Numbered from the stretch's first letter, positions 15,301 to 30,369 are shown. The stretch is DNA of 64,000 bases from Heterobilharzia americana (GCA_944470555.2 OX104129.1:45603998-45667997), one strand, 5' to 3'. The notes: generated by a model not told the origin, from the sequence alone. Numbers and translations are program-made.

Positions 15301-18300
15301 ATTTCATTCCAATCCTACTGTCACATGAATTCGCGATGTTTTACTACCACTTTATCCTACTCACACTAGCTGTCCACTCAGAATTTCTCAACCCAATCAA
15401 AATCTAACTGAATGAAACAGGGAAATCATATTGATTATCATCACCCAGTATCAATACAAGTCATTCAAACCACAGCTATTTCAGATAGCTGAAGTGATAA
15501 TACAGTATAGCTGGAACACAAATGAAGTAGTTGTTTTGTTAACCTGTAACTCACGCTTTGTTTCCTGAATACCTAATCGATTGAAAAATATCTTGCAATT
15601 TTTATAGGTAATTTGTTTATCTAAAAGATTTATGAACTTCCTTCGACTTTGAGCGTTTGGACATTTTTAATCCCACCAATAAACTTTACAAACCAATGGT
15701 TATGGTAGACTACGCTGCAGAATATTTCAGATACTTGGAACCGAAAATAATTTGAACAGACTCTGATTTATATTAGATTTGTTTATTTGATATGTAGCGC
15801 ACAGTGATACAGTATTATTTACTTGATTACGTTTCGAGCATAAATTATTGCTCATAATCATATCAATGTGATTTATGTACAAATTAACATAGACGTATTA
15901 CTTCTGGCAGTGTGTACGCCTACTTACTTGAGGTTAAAGTGGCTAGAAAAAGTGGAATTTCGGGAGATAGTCAGGTTTTCCAGCTCCCTACATTTTTAGC
16001 GATACGTTAGGAAGGTGATTTGAATAATATAGGAGCACATCAAGGGTATCCTGTACTTTTCTAGAGTATTTAACAGATCTACAGAATTGCGTCTAGATTT
16101 TCGTCTTACGGGTTTTTACGTAAATAAATGCTCTCCAGCCTCACACCTAATTTAGTAGATGGGCTTGAAATAAATCGAAGACTCCAAACTGACAGAAATT
16201 CTACAAAAGACAGCAATTATGAAACTAAACAATCAAACTGTTATAGTATTGTTTGAAACCTCATGTTATAAACTTTCTTTCTATAAATATTAAAAGTTCA
16301 GGAGTCGAAATAGTCCTTATCCTTATGTTAGGAAGATCTGAATGACTAACCTTCAGCTTAACATCTTTGAGACCTCCAACTCCACTGCCCAAACCACCAA
16401 CACAATCATCAGGTGTACATATTCTCGGTGCTTCAGGTTGGTCACCAGCTGTCACAGGAGCAGTAGGACGAGTCGGTTCACCCGGACCCTCATCATTCAC
16501 TGCACGTACACGAAATTGTCCAGTCTCACCTTCTTTCATTGGAATAAATGCACACGGTTCAGTAGTCTGTTTCACAGGAACCCAATCACCATTCTCATCT
16601 TTCTTTTCAACTTGATAACCGGTGATTTTACTTCCACCATCTTTTCTTGGTTTTTGCCATGATAATTTCACTCCATTCTTGTTGACTTTATCCACATTAA
16701 GTGATTCTGGTGAACTTGGAGGATCTAAAATGACATGATATTTAATTTGTGAATTATCTAGCACCATTAATAATTGTAAAATAGATTTTATAGAATATAT
16801 GTACATATATAATGACATACATGTAGGATCTTTGATAACTTGAGGTAATGTTGCTTTTGATGGACGTCCTGGTCCAGCATCATTCACTGCACTAACACGG
16901 AATTCGTAAGTTTGACCCTTCTCTAAACCCATTACTTTAGCTTCTGTACCATGAACTAATCCTACTGTTGCTGGTTTCCATTCTCCATTTGGTGTACGTT
17001 TTTCGATTAGGTAGCCTAAAGTAGAAAAGTGAGACAAAAATGAAAAAAAATGAGCATAGAATTTATAACGAACAAATATCAAGACCATTTATTACCGACA
17101 TGTGTATAAAAGAAAATATATTTTGTAAACTTTACGATAGCTTTACCTTGAATTGGATTTCCTCCATCATTTTCCGGTGGATTCCATGTCAAAGTAACTC
17201 CATGGCTGTCGAAAGACTCGACTTTTACATCCTCTGGTGAATCAGGAGAATCTGAAGGGTAAGAAAACAATCAGGATTGTGATGAGTTTTACATTCTCAA
17301 TTATTACAGGACTATTGGTAAGTTCTTTGCTTCAACGAATTATGGCAGCTGATACTGAATGTTCCTGATTGACGTTCTGAGCGGAATTTATTCTTCTTAT
17401 TATTAAATGCCAGTCAAACTAGTCAAACTTCAAACCCTATTACTTAGACATTTTATAAAGCCTACCTTGACAGACTGGGGTGAAATGATTCGAAATCCAA
17501 GCATCTAGTAAGTCAGAAAACCCTAAAGAACGAACTAAAACACATCAAAGAGACACTACTTTTCAATTCGTTAAAAGTGTATAAGGAATGATAAGAGAAG
17601 GAGTGGCGTAATATTAATGGTGATTGCAACTTGTCTAAGAGGGAATTCAAATCCTGTGTATTGTTGACGTATAAAGAAGGTACATAAGAAATTTCATGTA
17701 AAATTCTTAACTCTAGGATAAGGGTGGCATTTAAACCTGCAAACTCGATCAGAAAGAAACTCTGTAGGCTGAAAGATCCAGTAGCGCCAATTATAAAAAT
17801 AATTTAATCTATCAAATACCATGTAATGATTGTGAGGTCAAGTATATGAGTCGAAACAGCCGAGCTGTGTCTGTCGGAATGGCAGAACACTAAAATTTTT
17901 GCGAAGCATACAATGACAGACCCCACTAAAATAAATAATTTACATAGTGTACTAAGAAGATGGAGGTTGTCTGAGAAATGTAGTGTATTCGCGCAGTATA
18001 TTTCGAACAATTTGACCACACGTTAACTTGTCAAAGCATATTATATAAAGGATGAAAATAGGGTGGGGTAAAATAAATAAATTAAGATAATGCAGAATTC
18101 GGAAAATATGGGAATAATAAGGAGGAATAATGCATTTTCACACCTCCCTTGGCATTAAAATGAGATAAAGATTACCAAAGTAGGACAAACTGTTTTTGAA
18201 TACACGAAGGGAGTTTGAACTTTCTTATAGCTAAGGCTTCAATGAACTTAGGTATACGGTGTTGACGGCTCCAATACAATGGTCTAAAGGCTGTTTTAGA

Positions 18301-21300
18301 GTCAATTTAGGTAAAACCTCGGCTATCTCTCCCCATGTACTGACCCTTAATCACTCAATAGGCTGGGATATAGTGACAATTCTAAAATCCATTATAGCTA
18401 GGTGCGGGGAGAAATTGCTGGAAGAATCTTTGCTCACCGAACCAACACCTAACACATGTAACAGAAAAGATTTTTCAACATTCCAGATAACTGGAAAAGT
18501 TTACTACTATTCAAATAAACGAATGAAAAGCTGTCAAACTATGTAGAGGAGGTTTGAAAGCCACATGATTACTATGATATGAGCTGTAAATTCTGTCCCA
18601 AAAGTCATCCAGCAAATAATACCTTGCCATTGTGTGGCATATCAAACAAACAATCTAACATGGAATTATACTCTACCACAGGGCTCAAGTTTTACTCTTA
18701 CTTTAAATATATTGGATGATCTTTGAAAATGTGTACACTGATGTTCGACTTTATGAACTGAGGAATTTGTGACAGTCACTGACATAATCCTTTCTGTTAG
18801 CTTAGCCTCTCCTCAAATAATGACTATCTCTAAAGTAAATGAATATCAAAAGCCAGATCAACTCAAGACAAATTTTCCATTTTCACCATCATAGAAAAGC
18901 AGACGTTTTACATATGTTACCTACTTACCTAGGAAATAGTAAACAGCGAATCTAGTACAACTAGTCGTAATGAACCGGTGATCATCGTATAATCAATATG
19001 TTCGACTGATGTCGTATTAAGATAATTAAACGTCAATAAATTAACAATGTGTAACAATATAGCCTAGTATAAACCCATTTGTCAATCGACTTACCAAATG
19101 GATTTTTGGCTGTAATTGCTGTATTCGTTTCTGCTGGTTCACTCGGTCCCATAGTATTCACTGCTGATACACGAAAACGATATCGTTTACCTTCGATTAA
19201 ACCTTTTACTGGACAGCTTGTACCAGTGACTACGGTTGGGACACGTTCCCATATCTCAGTAGTTGCATCACATTTTTCAACAATGTAATCTGTAAAAGAG
19301 AATTTTAAATGATAAAATAATATTAAGGTATTTTAACTGCTGATCAATGTAGTCCAAACGAGATATGACATGCTGAAATAAATGGTTTGGTCTGGAGCGA
19401 AAATGAGAATCGCTGGCAGTCACTTGACTGCTGTGAATGAAACGACTGAAAAAATCGAAGTCCTTCGGTAACGGTTAGTGTTGAATGCCCGATACCAAGT
19501 GTTTATAAGCAATTATCAAACCTGAAGCAGCATTTACCACTGGCTTAGGGAGCTGACTTTCAATCAGTGGGTCACGGATTTGAGTATCGCCTCACTTAAC
19601 AACGTTTGGACAGCCAGGTAGTATCATTATCTCTCATACAATAAGTTTGGCTTACTGCCTACTGTGCGGATGAGAAAAAGGTTGCTGAGTGGGTTTCAAA
19701 AAGACTCAATTCAGGTAAAATGATGGTTACTTTTCATTATTCTCGGCTAATTTATGATGATGATAGTCTTTTCTTTCTGATTTCATTCAATTCAGCTCAG
19801 ATTTTTCAACAGAATAAAAAACAGTTGGATAGCTTTGTTCATCAAGATTCCCCATATTCCCCAAAAGTTTATCCATCTTCTAATAGTATTTCAGCTACCT
19901 CATTCTTAGGTAACTACCATTATTAGTCATCACTAGTTAAGCGTATGAAGTCCAGTCTTCGTACTTATTCAGAATGATTTGTTTTCAGTGCTTCAATTAT
20001 TGGTGAATGATAATTGTTGTATTAATCTGAATTACAGAATAAACCTTACACACTTTGCTATCTGAATGAATATGTTTATCTATAGGTAAACCTATAAACA
20101 CATATCCTTTTGTTATTTTGACTATCTGAGATAGCTATAGTTCGAAAGATTAGTATTTATACTGGGTGATGATTGAAGGTGAAGTGAAAACTTGAACCAC
20201 GGCCGGGTTCTAACAAGCCACCATCGGGGTTCCGACCCGGTGCTCTACCAACTGAGCTACACGGTCTAACTGCTAACGAGATTTTCATTTCACTTCAGTC
20301 ACCTAGGGTTTTACCCGACTACCATGTGAATTCGTGACGCGTTACTACTGCTTGATCGTAATCACACAGACCGTCTAGTCAGGACTTCTCATCTCAATCC
20401 AAATCTAACGGACTGAGAAGGGTGGAGCATATTGATTATCATCTTGACTGTCCGAGATAGCCGTAGTTTTGCAGACTAGTATTTATACTGAGTGACAATT
20501 GAAGCTGAAATGGAAATTCTAACTGCTGCCAGATTCGAACCAGCTACCACCGGATTTCTGACCCCATTTTCCTTTTAATAAAGTTTCATTATTGATGACT
20601 TTTGCTTAGGGGTTACCAGTTCCACCTTCGACAACATTTCTTTTAAGATAGAAGAAGTGAAACTGACAACTTTAACAGTTAACTCGCAATTATATATAGC
20701 GTGAATCATCTCTAGGAGGTTATTTCTATTCGTCTCTATACTCGGTGTTTTAAAATTATGTTCTTTTGATTCCCCCGCTGAAAAGCCTTTGAGTTGTGGT
20801 TAATAAAATTGATGGAGATAGACGAAAATGAACAAAGAATATGATTAATTATCCGGAATACATATTAGGCACAGCAGTTTTTTAGTACGTTTAGTGAACA
20901 AAATTGTAGCTAATATATTTACTGGCATTCATCTGCTCAAGGTTGGTTGTAATATCAGTTGACTTAGTGTCATCAGTTCATTAATTTTATTATCCTTAAA
21001 GAATAGCATTTCACTGGGTCAAATTAATGAGTGTTATTTGTCGAAATATAATCCATACGTCTACGTTGTCAACTTCTAATCAATGGGTTACAAGTTCAAA
21101 TTTCATTACATCTGAGGTTTAGACTGTTAAGTGGTAAAAGAAGCCTTCACGTAACAAGTGTGCTCCAGTGTTTAATCGCCAAATCAAGACATGATTGCTG
21201 AGTTACTCTCAGAACATCCATATCTACAGATGTATGTAACAATCTGGATTTAAAAGAAACGTTATGAGAGAATAATGGCGTAACAGTTGGGCATTGCTGT

Positions 21301-24300
21301 TTACCACGGAAAATTATTTGGCTTATAAGTAAAATGATTAGAAGTAGAAAGAACATTTCTTTCTTTTGTATACAATGTATTCAATGAACAGTGAGTAGCC
21401 CTGAAAATATTTTTGCTCATATTTAGAAAATAAACTTGTCAACATATTACCTATAATTGGACATCCTCCATCTGATTCTGGTGCGTTCCATACTAGTACA
21501 CAATTATCTGCATACACATCTTTAGCCATAACATCTGTTGGTGGTTGTGGTTTATCTAAACACGGAAAAGAATAATTGTTTAAATGAACTACATACACTG
21601 TTGAACATTTTAAAATAGTCGAATTATTAAGTGTGAGGTTATTTGTTGGTTCAACTGTACCATCTTTGTGTTACTGTACGATAATAAAATGTTAATACGT
21701 TAACCAATAATGTAAATTTTATTAAATGAAATGTTAGGGAAGAAGAAATTTATTTGGTGAATACAGATGATACAAATCTACCTACGATACAAAATGAAAC
21801 CCTAATCTCTGAGCTTAAAATCTTGATGTTTTTAAGTGCGATTACAGTTAGGTTCACTTTCATATGGGCATACTTGAAAGTACTGAAATAACCAAACAGA
21901 TATTTTTACTTCCGTTGAAAAGGCAGATTTCCGTAAAATATAGGAATCTAATCGGTTATTTCAGTTGTTGTTAGGGCTGACTTTAGAGTCACGTCATGTT
22001 CACAATGTAATTTATTTGATCCGATGGGTGACACGAGAGAAGACTTAGTGATAAACTGAAGTACATAATCAGGTTCTTGTGTTTAATGACAAAGATTACC
22101 TTTCTATAGAGAAGAGTAATCTGAATGACTAGTTGAGTAGTTACTAGGCTTACCTGAAGGGTTCTCGACAAGCCATAAAAATTGGAGTGACTCTAAGCCC
22201 ACTCCAGACACCAATGTAATAGCCAATATGGTTTCGATATTTCACAAGTGAAGTTAGCTTTCCATAAAATAGCGAAACCTAATTGGTTAGGTAGCTACTG
22301 TCATTTTCGAAGTGACGTTAAAGGCCACCCTAGTAATTCCTGAAATGAGCAATTTATTTTCTCTATGCCATGAAAAGTTATCTTCTCATCCGAAATTCTG
22401 AAATCTGACTGGTTATTTCACCCAGTTTTAGAGTGACTTTAAAGTCCACCCTAACAAAATAACTGAAAAAACCAATTAGCCACCGTTATTTTACGAAAGT
22501 CCGCTTTATCAACAGAAATAAAGAAACTTATTTGGCTTTTTCAGTTATAACTTGAGTGATCTTTAAAGTCAAACCAAAGATTTAGAGTGGATGATTTTAA
22601 ACGTCACCCTAGCAACTGCTAAGATAGCCAATTACGTTTCTCTATTTTATGGAAAACTACCTTTCCAACGAGAATACCAATACCTGATTGGTTACTACAC
22701 CAGTTGCCAGTGTGGCCTTTAAAGTCACCCTTCAGAGTGAAACTAAACGACTAAAATAGCCTGTAAGATTTCTGTATTTTGACTGGACAGGTAGATTTTC
22801 ATGAAGTCAAGAAGTCTGATAGGTTATTTTATTGTTAGGGCGGCCTTTAGAATCATTCCTAAAATTTGAAGCCAGATAGTTTGAGTGAATTTGAGGCCAC
22901 TCTAGCAAGTGCTAAGACAGCGAATTAGGCTTTCATATTTTGTGAAAAACTTTCTGGCCGGAATACCGATAATTGGTTGGTTGCTACAGCTGCTGTCAGG
23001 GTGGCCTTTAAAGTCTCCTGATAATCTGACTGAGTGGCTGAAAGCGTACTCTAGTAACGACTGGAATACCCAACTAGGTTCATTTATTTCGACTACATAG
23101 GTAGTTTCTTCATAAAATGCAAGAATCTCATTGGTTATTTCAGTTGTTGTTGTTGTTGCTAGGGTGGCCTTTAGAGTCACGAAATTTGATTACCAGACAG
23201 ATGATATAATAGGCAGGAAAGGTGGTTTTAAACCAACTTGCTATAAGCATCTAAACCACTAACCACTTTCCCTTCACCGATAAACGCGATGGTCTTGAGA
23301 TCAACTTCTCAAAGGGTGATAGGTTCACATCTCTGAAGATCCTCAAACTGGGATGAAATTGCTGTTAGTTGTTTGGAATCAGTTCAACCACCAACCGAAC
23401 TCTCTAAGGCAATCTCGAAAATCTATTTTCTGGGAAAATCCTGCCTATCAACGAAGAATATGTCCTATCCTATTTTATGACTTTTAGGGTAAGCCTTTTC
23501 AAGTTAAACTGTCATGAGATTTTGGGAGGAATAAAAGCAGTAATAAGGTTTTCTGGCCTTCATTTTTAATGTTGTAGGCTGGATGTGCCTTCATAACCAC
23601 TTTTCCTAACTGAATATTTTTTGATGGTGTTGTATTCTCTGTGCCGGATGGTTGCATGCTAGAGGTCTCATTATCATTCTATACATCATCAGCACAAAAT
23701 CTAGAAAAAAAATGAGCTATAAGGTTTCTTCCACAATTGATTTAGTACTTGTCCTGATGACCATGTGTGTGATTGACTGTTTCCGCCAAAGCCTTGTCAT
23801 TGTCTCTTATTGTTCATTTAGATTGGCTGTCCTACTGATATGAACCCTAACATTCTTGTTGCTTCCTATTGGTTGACAGATTGGATCAATATCTATATAT
23901 CTATTGATTGCTGATTAACCTGAATACCAGGCTTCTAAAATTTTCTGATTATTATTATTTGTCCTTTGGGTTCCTAGTGGAACATAGGGCTTCAGTAGCA
24001 CGTCTCTATTTCCCTCTGTTCTTTCCAGTCTTTTGAACCTGGCTGCACGACTACTCACAAGCTTTCGCTTCTTCCTTACATGATCTCCACCATATTACCC
24101 TCGGACGCCAAACTCGTCGTTTCCCCTTTGGATTCCTAGCCTATTTGAAGTCGAATACCAATGCCAGTCACCAAGATGAATAAAAGAATAAGTTTAACAT
24201 TGAAGTCTATCAGTTCATTTGGATTTTAGAATCTAAAATTGTTTAGCACATGAAATACTTGGACACTGGAATAATAGAAAGGATCTAATTTAAAAGTAAT

Positions 24301-27300
24301 GAGCGATGTAAGCAAAACTATGACTGTCGCTAGACGTCAGCCAAATGAGAGTTAAGGAAGATACTGAATTAATAGTGAGTTGCAAGTGGATAATTATAAC
24401 GTGTTCGAAATAACGACGGAATATTAAGGTACCACCTGTAAAGGTTAACTCTACCTTAAATATACAGCAATACACAGACCCATAAACAATAATGATAATT
24501 TATACAAATTACCTAAAGCGTCAACTTTAATATTCACCATTTACCTCTTTTAGGACATATTTTAGTTAATTCTGTAGGCTGACTTGGTTCACCAACTCCT
24601 GCAGCATTTACAGCGCTCACACGGAATTCATATTCATTATTTTCATCAAGACCATCAATATGTGCTTGATTATTTGTAACCGGTTTTCCATCGGCTGTAG
24701 CAGGTTCCCAGTCTGTAGTGAACTTTTTACGCTTCTCTACTAAATATCCAGTGATACGAGCACCACCGTCTTTGGTTGGCTTTGACCATGTTAAATCAAC
24801 AAAATTCTTTCCAACATCTTCAACATTAGGCGTGCCTGGACTATCGGCTGTGGCTGAAATAACAAAGTACATTTTTGAATAAAATAACAGCTTACTTATC
24901 AGTAGCAGTCACTTTTAAAAAGGAGTAATGCACAGCAGCCATGTTTATAATATAAGCTCAGTTAGTTATCACGTTTGTGTCACACAAATGAACCTTTTAC
25001 TAACTTTTGTCACTGTAGTGTAGGATACAGCTGAAACATTTCTCATGTTATTGATTATACCATTTATGAATAATTGATATTTATGCACGTAGTTTCCTAC
25101 TATCCTCTGCGTCTGACGTTGTCTTCCGTTTCCTGTTGTCTGATTGGTCGAAATTATGAGTTGGTATTCAGCTGTATTGAACTTATCATTTTCACCACTT
25201 ATTAACTGTAGCTTACACTTAGTTTGCTGTTAAATCACGTAGAATTTAAGTGTACACTTTTTTGCACTAATTATTATTAAGTGTAGAACCAATAATTGTT
25301 TGCAAGAGAAAACCAGGCAGACTTTTGACTTTATATGACTCTCGGGTCCGTCTACTCGAGTAAATCTCACAATGACAGCAGTCGCTGTATAGGTTTGATA
25401 ACTACTGAGACTTCATATCTCACTGAGGTGATCTGTATCCAATCAATAGTCTTACTGGATAAATGAACATCCATGCTATCTCCAATCCTATTGCTTCATG
25501 TTTCCAGTCAAGGTCAGTTGTTTTGTTCAACATAACAAAGAACTGCTGCTCATGTATCTCACATGTTCGTTGGTAGTTTGAAATGAGCTTAATTTAGGAC
25601 AATCAAAGCAGAAAACCCCTTTCTTTTGGAAAAAAGCTTAACAATGCAATAGTAATGGAGAGTAAATAAGAAAAGGAAAAAAAGTAACCTCACTTTTGAA
25701 TCCGATGGGGGTTGCTTTACCATGAGATACACTGCTTAATTTCAGCATAAACCTTCCTGGTAAGTAGGGGTACTTTGAGAAATATTTGTATGTTGGATGC
25801 TAGAAGTTAATCAATATGAAACCCTGCTTGACCTCGATTTCGTGCTTATTGGCACTTAATGGCACACGATGATTCTGAAACCATGAAGAAACTGGCATTG
25901 CTCCGGTGATTTGGACTTGGATTACTCAATGATGAAATCAGAAACTTTACCAATAGAGTAGTCGGGCCACGACTGGCCCACTATAGGACTGGGCCAAGCA
26001 GGCAAATTGATTACCAGGGGGTAACCGATGTAAATGTCCAGTTCTTAACGTAGACAAATATTTACATTTCACGATACTGATGTCCTAACTAAGTAGTCAG
26101 TTAGTATCAGTTGCATTTGACGCAAGGACTTATAGACTTGATCCATTTCGTTGACCAAAGTTTAGTATATCTAATGTCTGTGTTGAAGACGATTAAATGA
26201 CAGCTTGCTTTGGTTGGTAGAAATTTGTCAGCTGGCTCACACCCTCCGAATTACTCAAAGAAGACTATTTCCCATTCGAAAGTTAGATGGTAACTATTTT
26301 ACCACGTACATTTTTTTAGCATCTAAGTGACTCGTCTAATTCCTTGTTGATTCTACCTGTTGATCTTTTCTGGTTTTTGAGTTTGAATACTGCTAGAAAT
26401 ACTTCTAGTAAGTGATTATGGGTGCAGTTCAGTCTTTTCATTTCAATCAGTTTAGCCGACCATTAATGTGCAGTTAAATTAGCATAATTACCGCAAAAAT
26501 ACACTCACATTACCTACTTACTGTTACAACAGTTTTGCTTTTCAAAATCTTGTAATTCGATAGGATGAAAACTGAATCGACTCAAACTCTAAATGTGTCA
26601 GCTTATCTAATGTGAATGGACAGTATTAAAAGAGATCATGGTGACAAATACACCTCTTTTTCTGATGAAAAACTAGCGTGAAGGCTAATTAGACAAAACC
26701 GAATCACTGATATGACTCGATACGAGGCTAATTCCCTTTGTTTCGTACTATTTCAAAGTGATACTTTACATCTGAGTTATGAGGAACAATTTCGGTTAAT
26801 CATCGAATCAGATTAGGTACCATAGTTAGTGATCGAATGTCGATGACCTTTAAACCTGATTTAAGCGAAAAATATAATTCTAAAAATTCCTTTCAGTAAA
26901 CCACTGAGTAAAAAGTTATCTCTAATTCATTACAAAATTAGATTTTTACAAAGTATGATTAGCTCCTACAACTGAAGTGTAGTAAGCTTTCAGTTCCATT
27001 TATTGAATTCCCATCATCAGCTTACAACCTAGAGCGACAGATGCATTGAAGTTGAATTCACTCTTACTATGCACCAATGATTACACTTATTTTACTAAAA
27101 TTTATAAGAGGATGAAATTGTCGCAAACATTAATTTGCTCACCTACCTGCTTAACCAATCAGTGCCTCGTTCACTCCTCAATTTTTTTGCTCTCACCTGA
27201 TTGGTCAGTTTATTTAATGAGAATTGGTTAAACTATCATTGGTTGTTCATTTTTTTCTCAAAATGACACGCTTTAATATTAGGGCAAAATGAATTAACAA

Positions 27301-30300
27301 ATGAATTAGTATGATTGTGAACCAAGTATTTATTCTATAGAGGAAAGAGGGGGGGGGAGGTCAGAAGACAACAACAAAATGATAAACTTACTGAATTTCG
27401 GTTTACACTCAACTGGTCTATTAGCTGTACATGGTTCACTAAGGCCGACTTCATTTTTGGCTCTAACACGAAATACATATTTCTCTCCTTTTTTCAGTCC
27501 ATCAACTGTGAAATATCATTTTAAAAGAAGCAGAAAATTAAAAGTTCAATTGATAGTTCATGTAAACAAACTGTGAATTATTTTGGGTAAACAGTAACGA
27601 ATCATTTATGTTAACAAATTCATGGTAAGTCTAAACACAAAAGAGTACTGAATTTCGAAGGTGGTTGCAGGCGATTCATTCTATGCGGTCATTTATCGAC
27701 ACATGTCTTGTAGAAGTATTAACAGCTATTATGCCTTTTTTACCTTCACACACTGCAATTGGTCTAACCAATTAAATCTAACTCGGATAACTACAAGTTG
27801 CCATGACCCATTATTAAAAACTTGTAAAAACAGTTGATCAGAATAAAAATCTTCGAAATGGCTTCATATGCATACATCTGGTCAAGTGATGGAAGGTGAT
27901 AGTTACTGTAAAGAGATCTATTGAATATTGCCATTCCATTTTATTTTAACAGGTCAACACCCTACTTGAAAAATCTTCTGTTCTCATTATCACTAATTGG
28001 ATAGTAAAATTAAAATTAGGTGACATAAGTTAGAATCTCAGAGGAACACCAGTACCTACAAGGTTGCAAGTACTCCCTGCTTATGAGTGTCAGAAAGCAC
28101 GAAGCTTAGACCCGTGGCTTCCTACGGATTGCCTGAAAGCAAATAACACCCATCAAAGTGGACCTCAGTGGTGAGTCTTCCGGCTTGGATACCAGACTGT
28201 AAAATGATCTGTAGAATCCAGTCAGCATTTAGGACTAGACAATATGAAATTTGTTGTCCTCCAGTGACCAAACAGCGTTTCTAATTCCAGTCATACATGA
28301 TGTCATTTGCGGCCTGGATAGCTCATTAGTAATGCCACTGACTGGAAAACTGGGTGACACGGGTTCGGATCTCAAAGGGCACACCAGCAATTTTGAGGTT
28401 GCGCTATGTCTTCTAATGGGTGCAAACATGCCCAAAACATACACTCACGGTTTTCTGCTAACTACTTGCAACCAACTAAAATAAGACATCTCATCTGCAT
28501 GATACTTTACTGATATATTAAAAGTTGGAAGTGAGTCACATTGTGGTAGCATACAACACCATTAAGTGTAACCAGTAATCTGGAACCAATTGGATGGTGA
28601 GCATCATGTTTAAACCCAGACTGGGTCAAGATCATAAACATAAGATAATGTTACTGTTTGGTGAATAGTACTCAATAGTCAATCCTATTACTTGTGTTAG
28701 TTGGGAAACATTTTTCTAATTTGAACGACTTGGATTCACATCAGTGATAGATATTCATATAGATTTCATGACATTACAAACTGTTGTACTCTCTTTAGTG
28801 GCGAGCAGTGGAATTCAGGACGCGCGTTTTGTCCTATATTGGACTCACTAGCCAGATGTATCTACACCGCAGTATGTGATGCATTTCCCACTGGAACTTG
28901 AATCCAGTACTCATCCCTTCAAAGGCCACTGGGTCACTGGGGTATGGGATTCCACTGCTAGCCAGCAAATAAACTACAACATAATGAATATCCGGGAAGT
29001 AACGTATCATTCACTCAGGAACACATCTACCACAGAGGTGAAGCACTTCGACCAAGTACAGCAACGAGAAATTACTAGTGTCAAAAAACAACGTTACAAA
29101 CTACTTATAAACGGTAAAAGTGTAAGTAATTAAATTCTTTCATTCACTGCATTTAATGACAATAACTGTGTTGCATAAATTCATTTTTAGGTATTACGGG
29201 CCTGAAGGAAATGAATGAAACCCTATTGGAAACTGAAGCATGTTTCACTCGGTATTCACCTCAAAGATTTTGCTACTGAGATTTTCGGATTACACTTAAA
29301 GCATATCATTCAACAGTCAGCCAAAGCTCAGTCCGAGACTAAAGGATAGCCTACCTGATCTTAGCTCTTCATCTTGCATGTATCAGTTTAGCTGTTCTTG
29401 TGGAACTAGTCAAGTAGAGTGTACGATTAGGCAGGTGCACCTCCAGATACGAGAGCATTTACCAGCTCGGTTCAGAAAGGGCTAAGTGAAAGTGGTGAAA
29501 CGTTTAGTCCTAGTCAACACATGGCACCACATAGATGCTAATAGAGCTTACAATGTCATTCATCGTGTTCCAAAAACGACATCATATATAACTCACCAAC
29601 GCCTGCTCAACATATTGGAGGCTGGTGCAATAAGACTGATCAAGCCAGAACTCTGCATTCAGAAAGAACATGTCCAAGCGTTACTTCTCCCTTGGCCCTC
29701 GCATCTTATTCTCTATCTTTTTGTTCACCATCATATCATTCTCATGTATATGTATCATCCCAATATTGACAAATTAAAAAAGATAAATCGATTTCCTTAC
29801 AATCTCTAGATCTCACTTCATTTTGAAAATGTACCTGCACCTATCGTAGCTTGTTTTTACGTTGTACAAATGCATTTTATAACTGTAGAACCTGAAGAGA
29901 ATTTATTGCAAAGAATAATTTTCATTCAGGTCGTTGCTTATTGTATATCATTTAATAAGGTGCTTAGAAGTTCTCGACTTTCTAAACCAGTTAAGAAAAA
30001 TATTGTGCCTATTGGAATCCTCCATGAAACTTTGTGAACTAGCTACCACATCATTTATGTTCAACCAAACGGATCAACACAATTAGATTCATACTGGGTG
30101 ATAAATGAAGGTGAGATGAAAATGTGGACCGAGGCTGGACTCGAACCAGCCACCGGGGTTCCAACCCGGTGCTCCACCAACTGAGCTACACGGTCCAATA
30201 GCTGATAAGATTTTTATTTCAATTCAAAATTTTCACTTCACCTTCAATCATCACCCAGTATCAATACTAGTCTGCCAAACCACGGCTATCTCAGATAATC

Positions 30301-30304
30301 GAAA

Positions 30305-30369
<65 letters not shown>

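Noticed and set aside
16342..16662. Open frames on the plus strand over exon 16
   Set aside because: Antisense shadows of the FN3-8 coding exon; the minus-strand frame has the FN3 motifs and proper splice sites.
21852..23180. CRISPR-like array
   Set aside because: The units are diverged palindromic elements of 120-140 bp without constant short repeats or unique spacers of fixed length, in a eukaryotic intron.
21556..24544. A hidden Ig exon between exons 11 and 12
   Set aside because: Exons 11 and 12 join in phase with a normal linker, and I see no minus-strand frame with Ig features; the intron is filled by palindromic units and a LINE fragment.
24845..24853. Alternative acceptor ccacag inside exon 11
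   Set aside because: Possible in frame (two residues shorter), but the upstream ttatttcag has the better pyrimidine tract; kept as a remark only.
30126..30196. A functional tRNA-Ser(GGA) gene
   Set aside because: It lacks a long variable arm and is embedded in a repeat found at least four more times in this window; listed as tRNA-like only.
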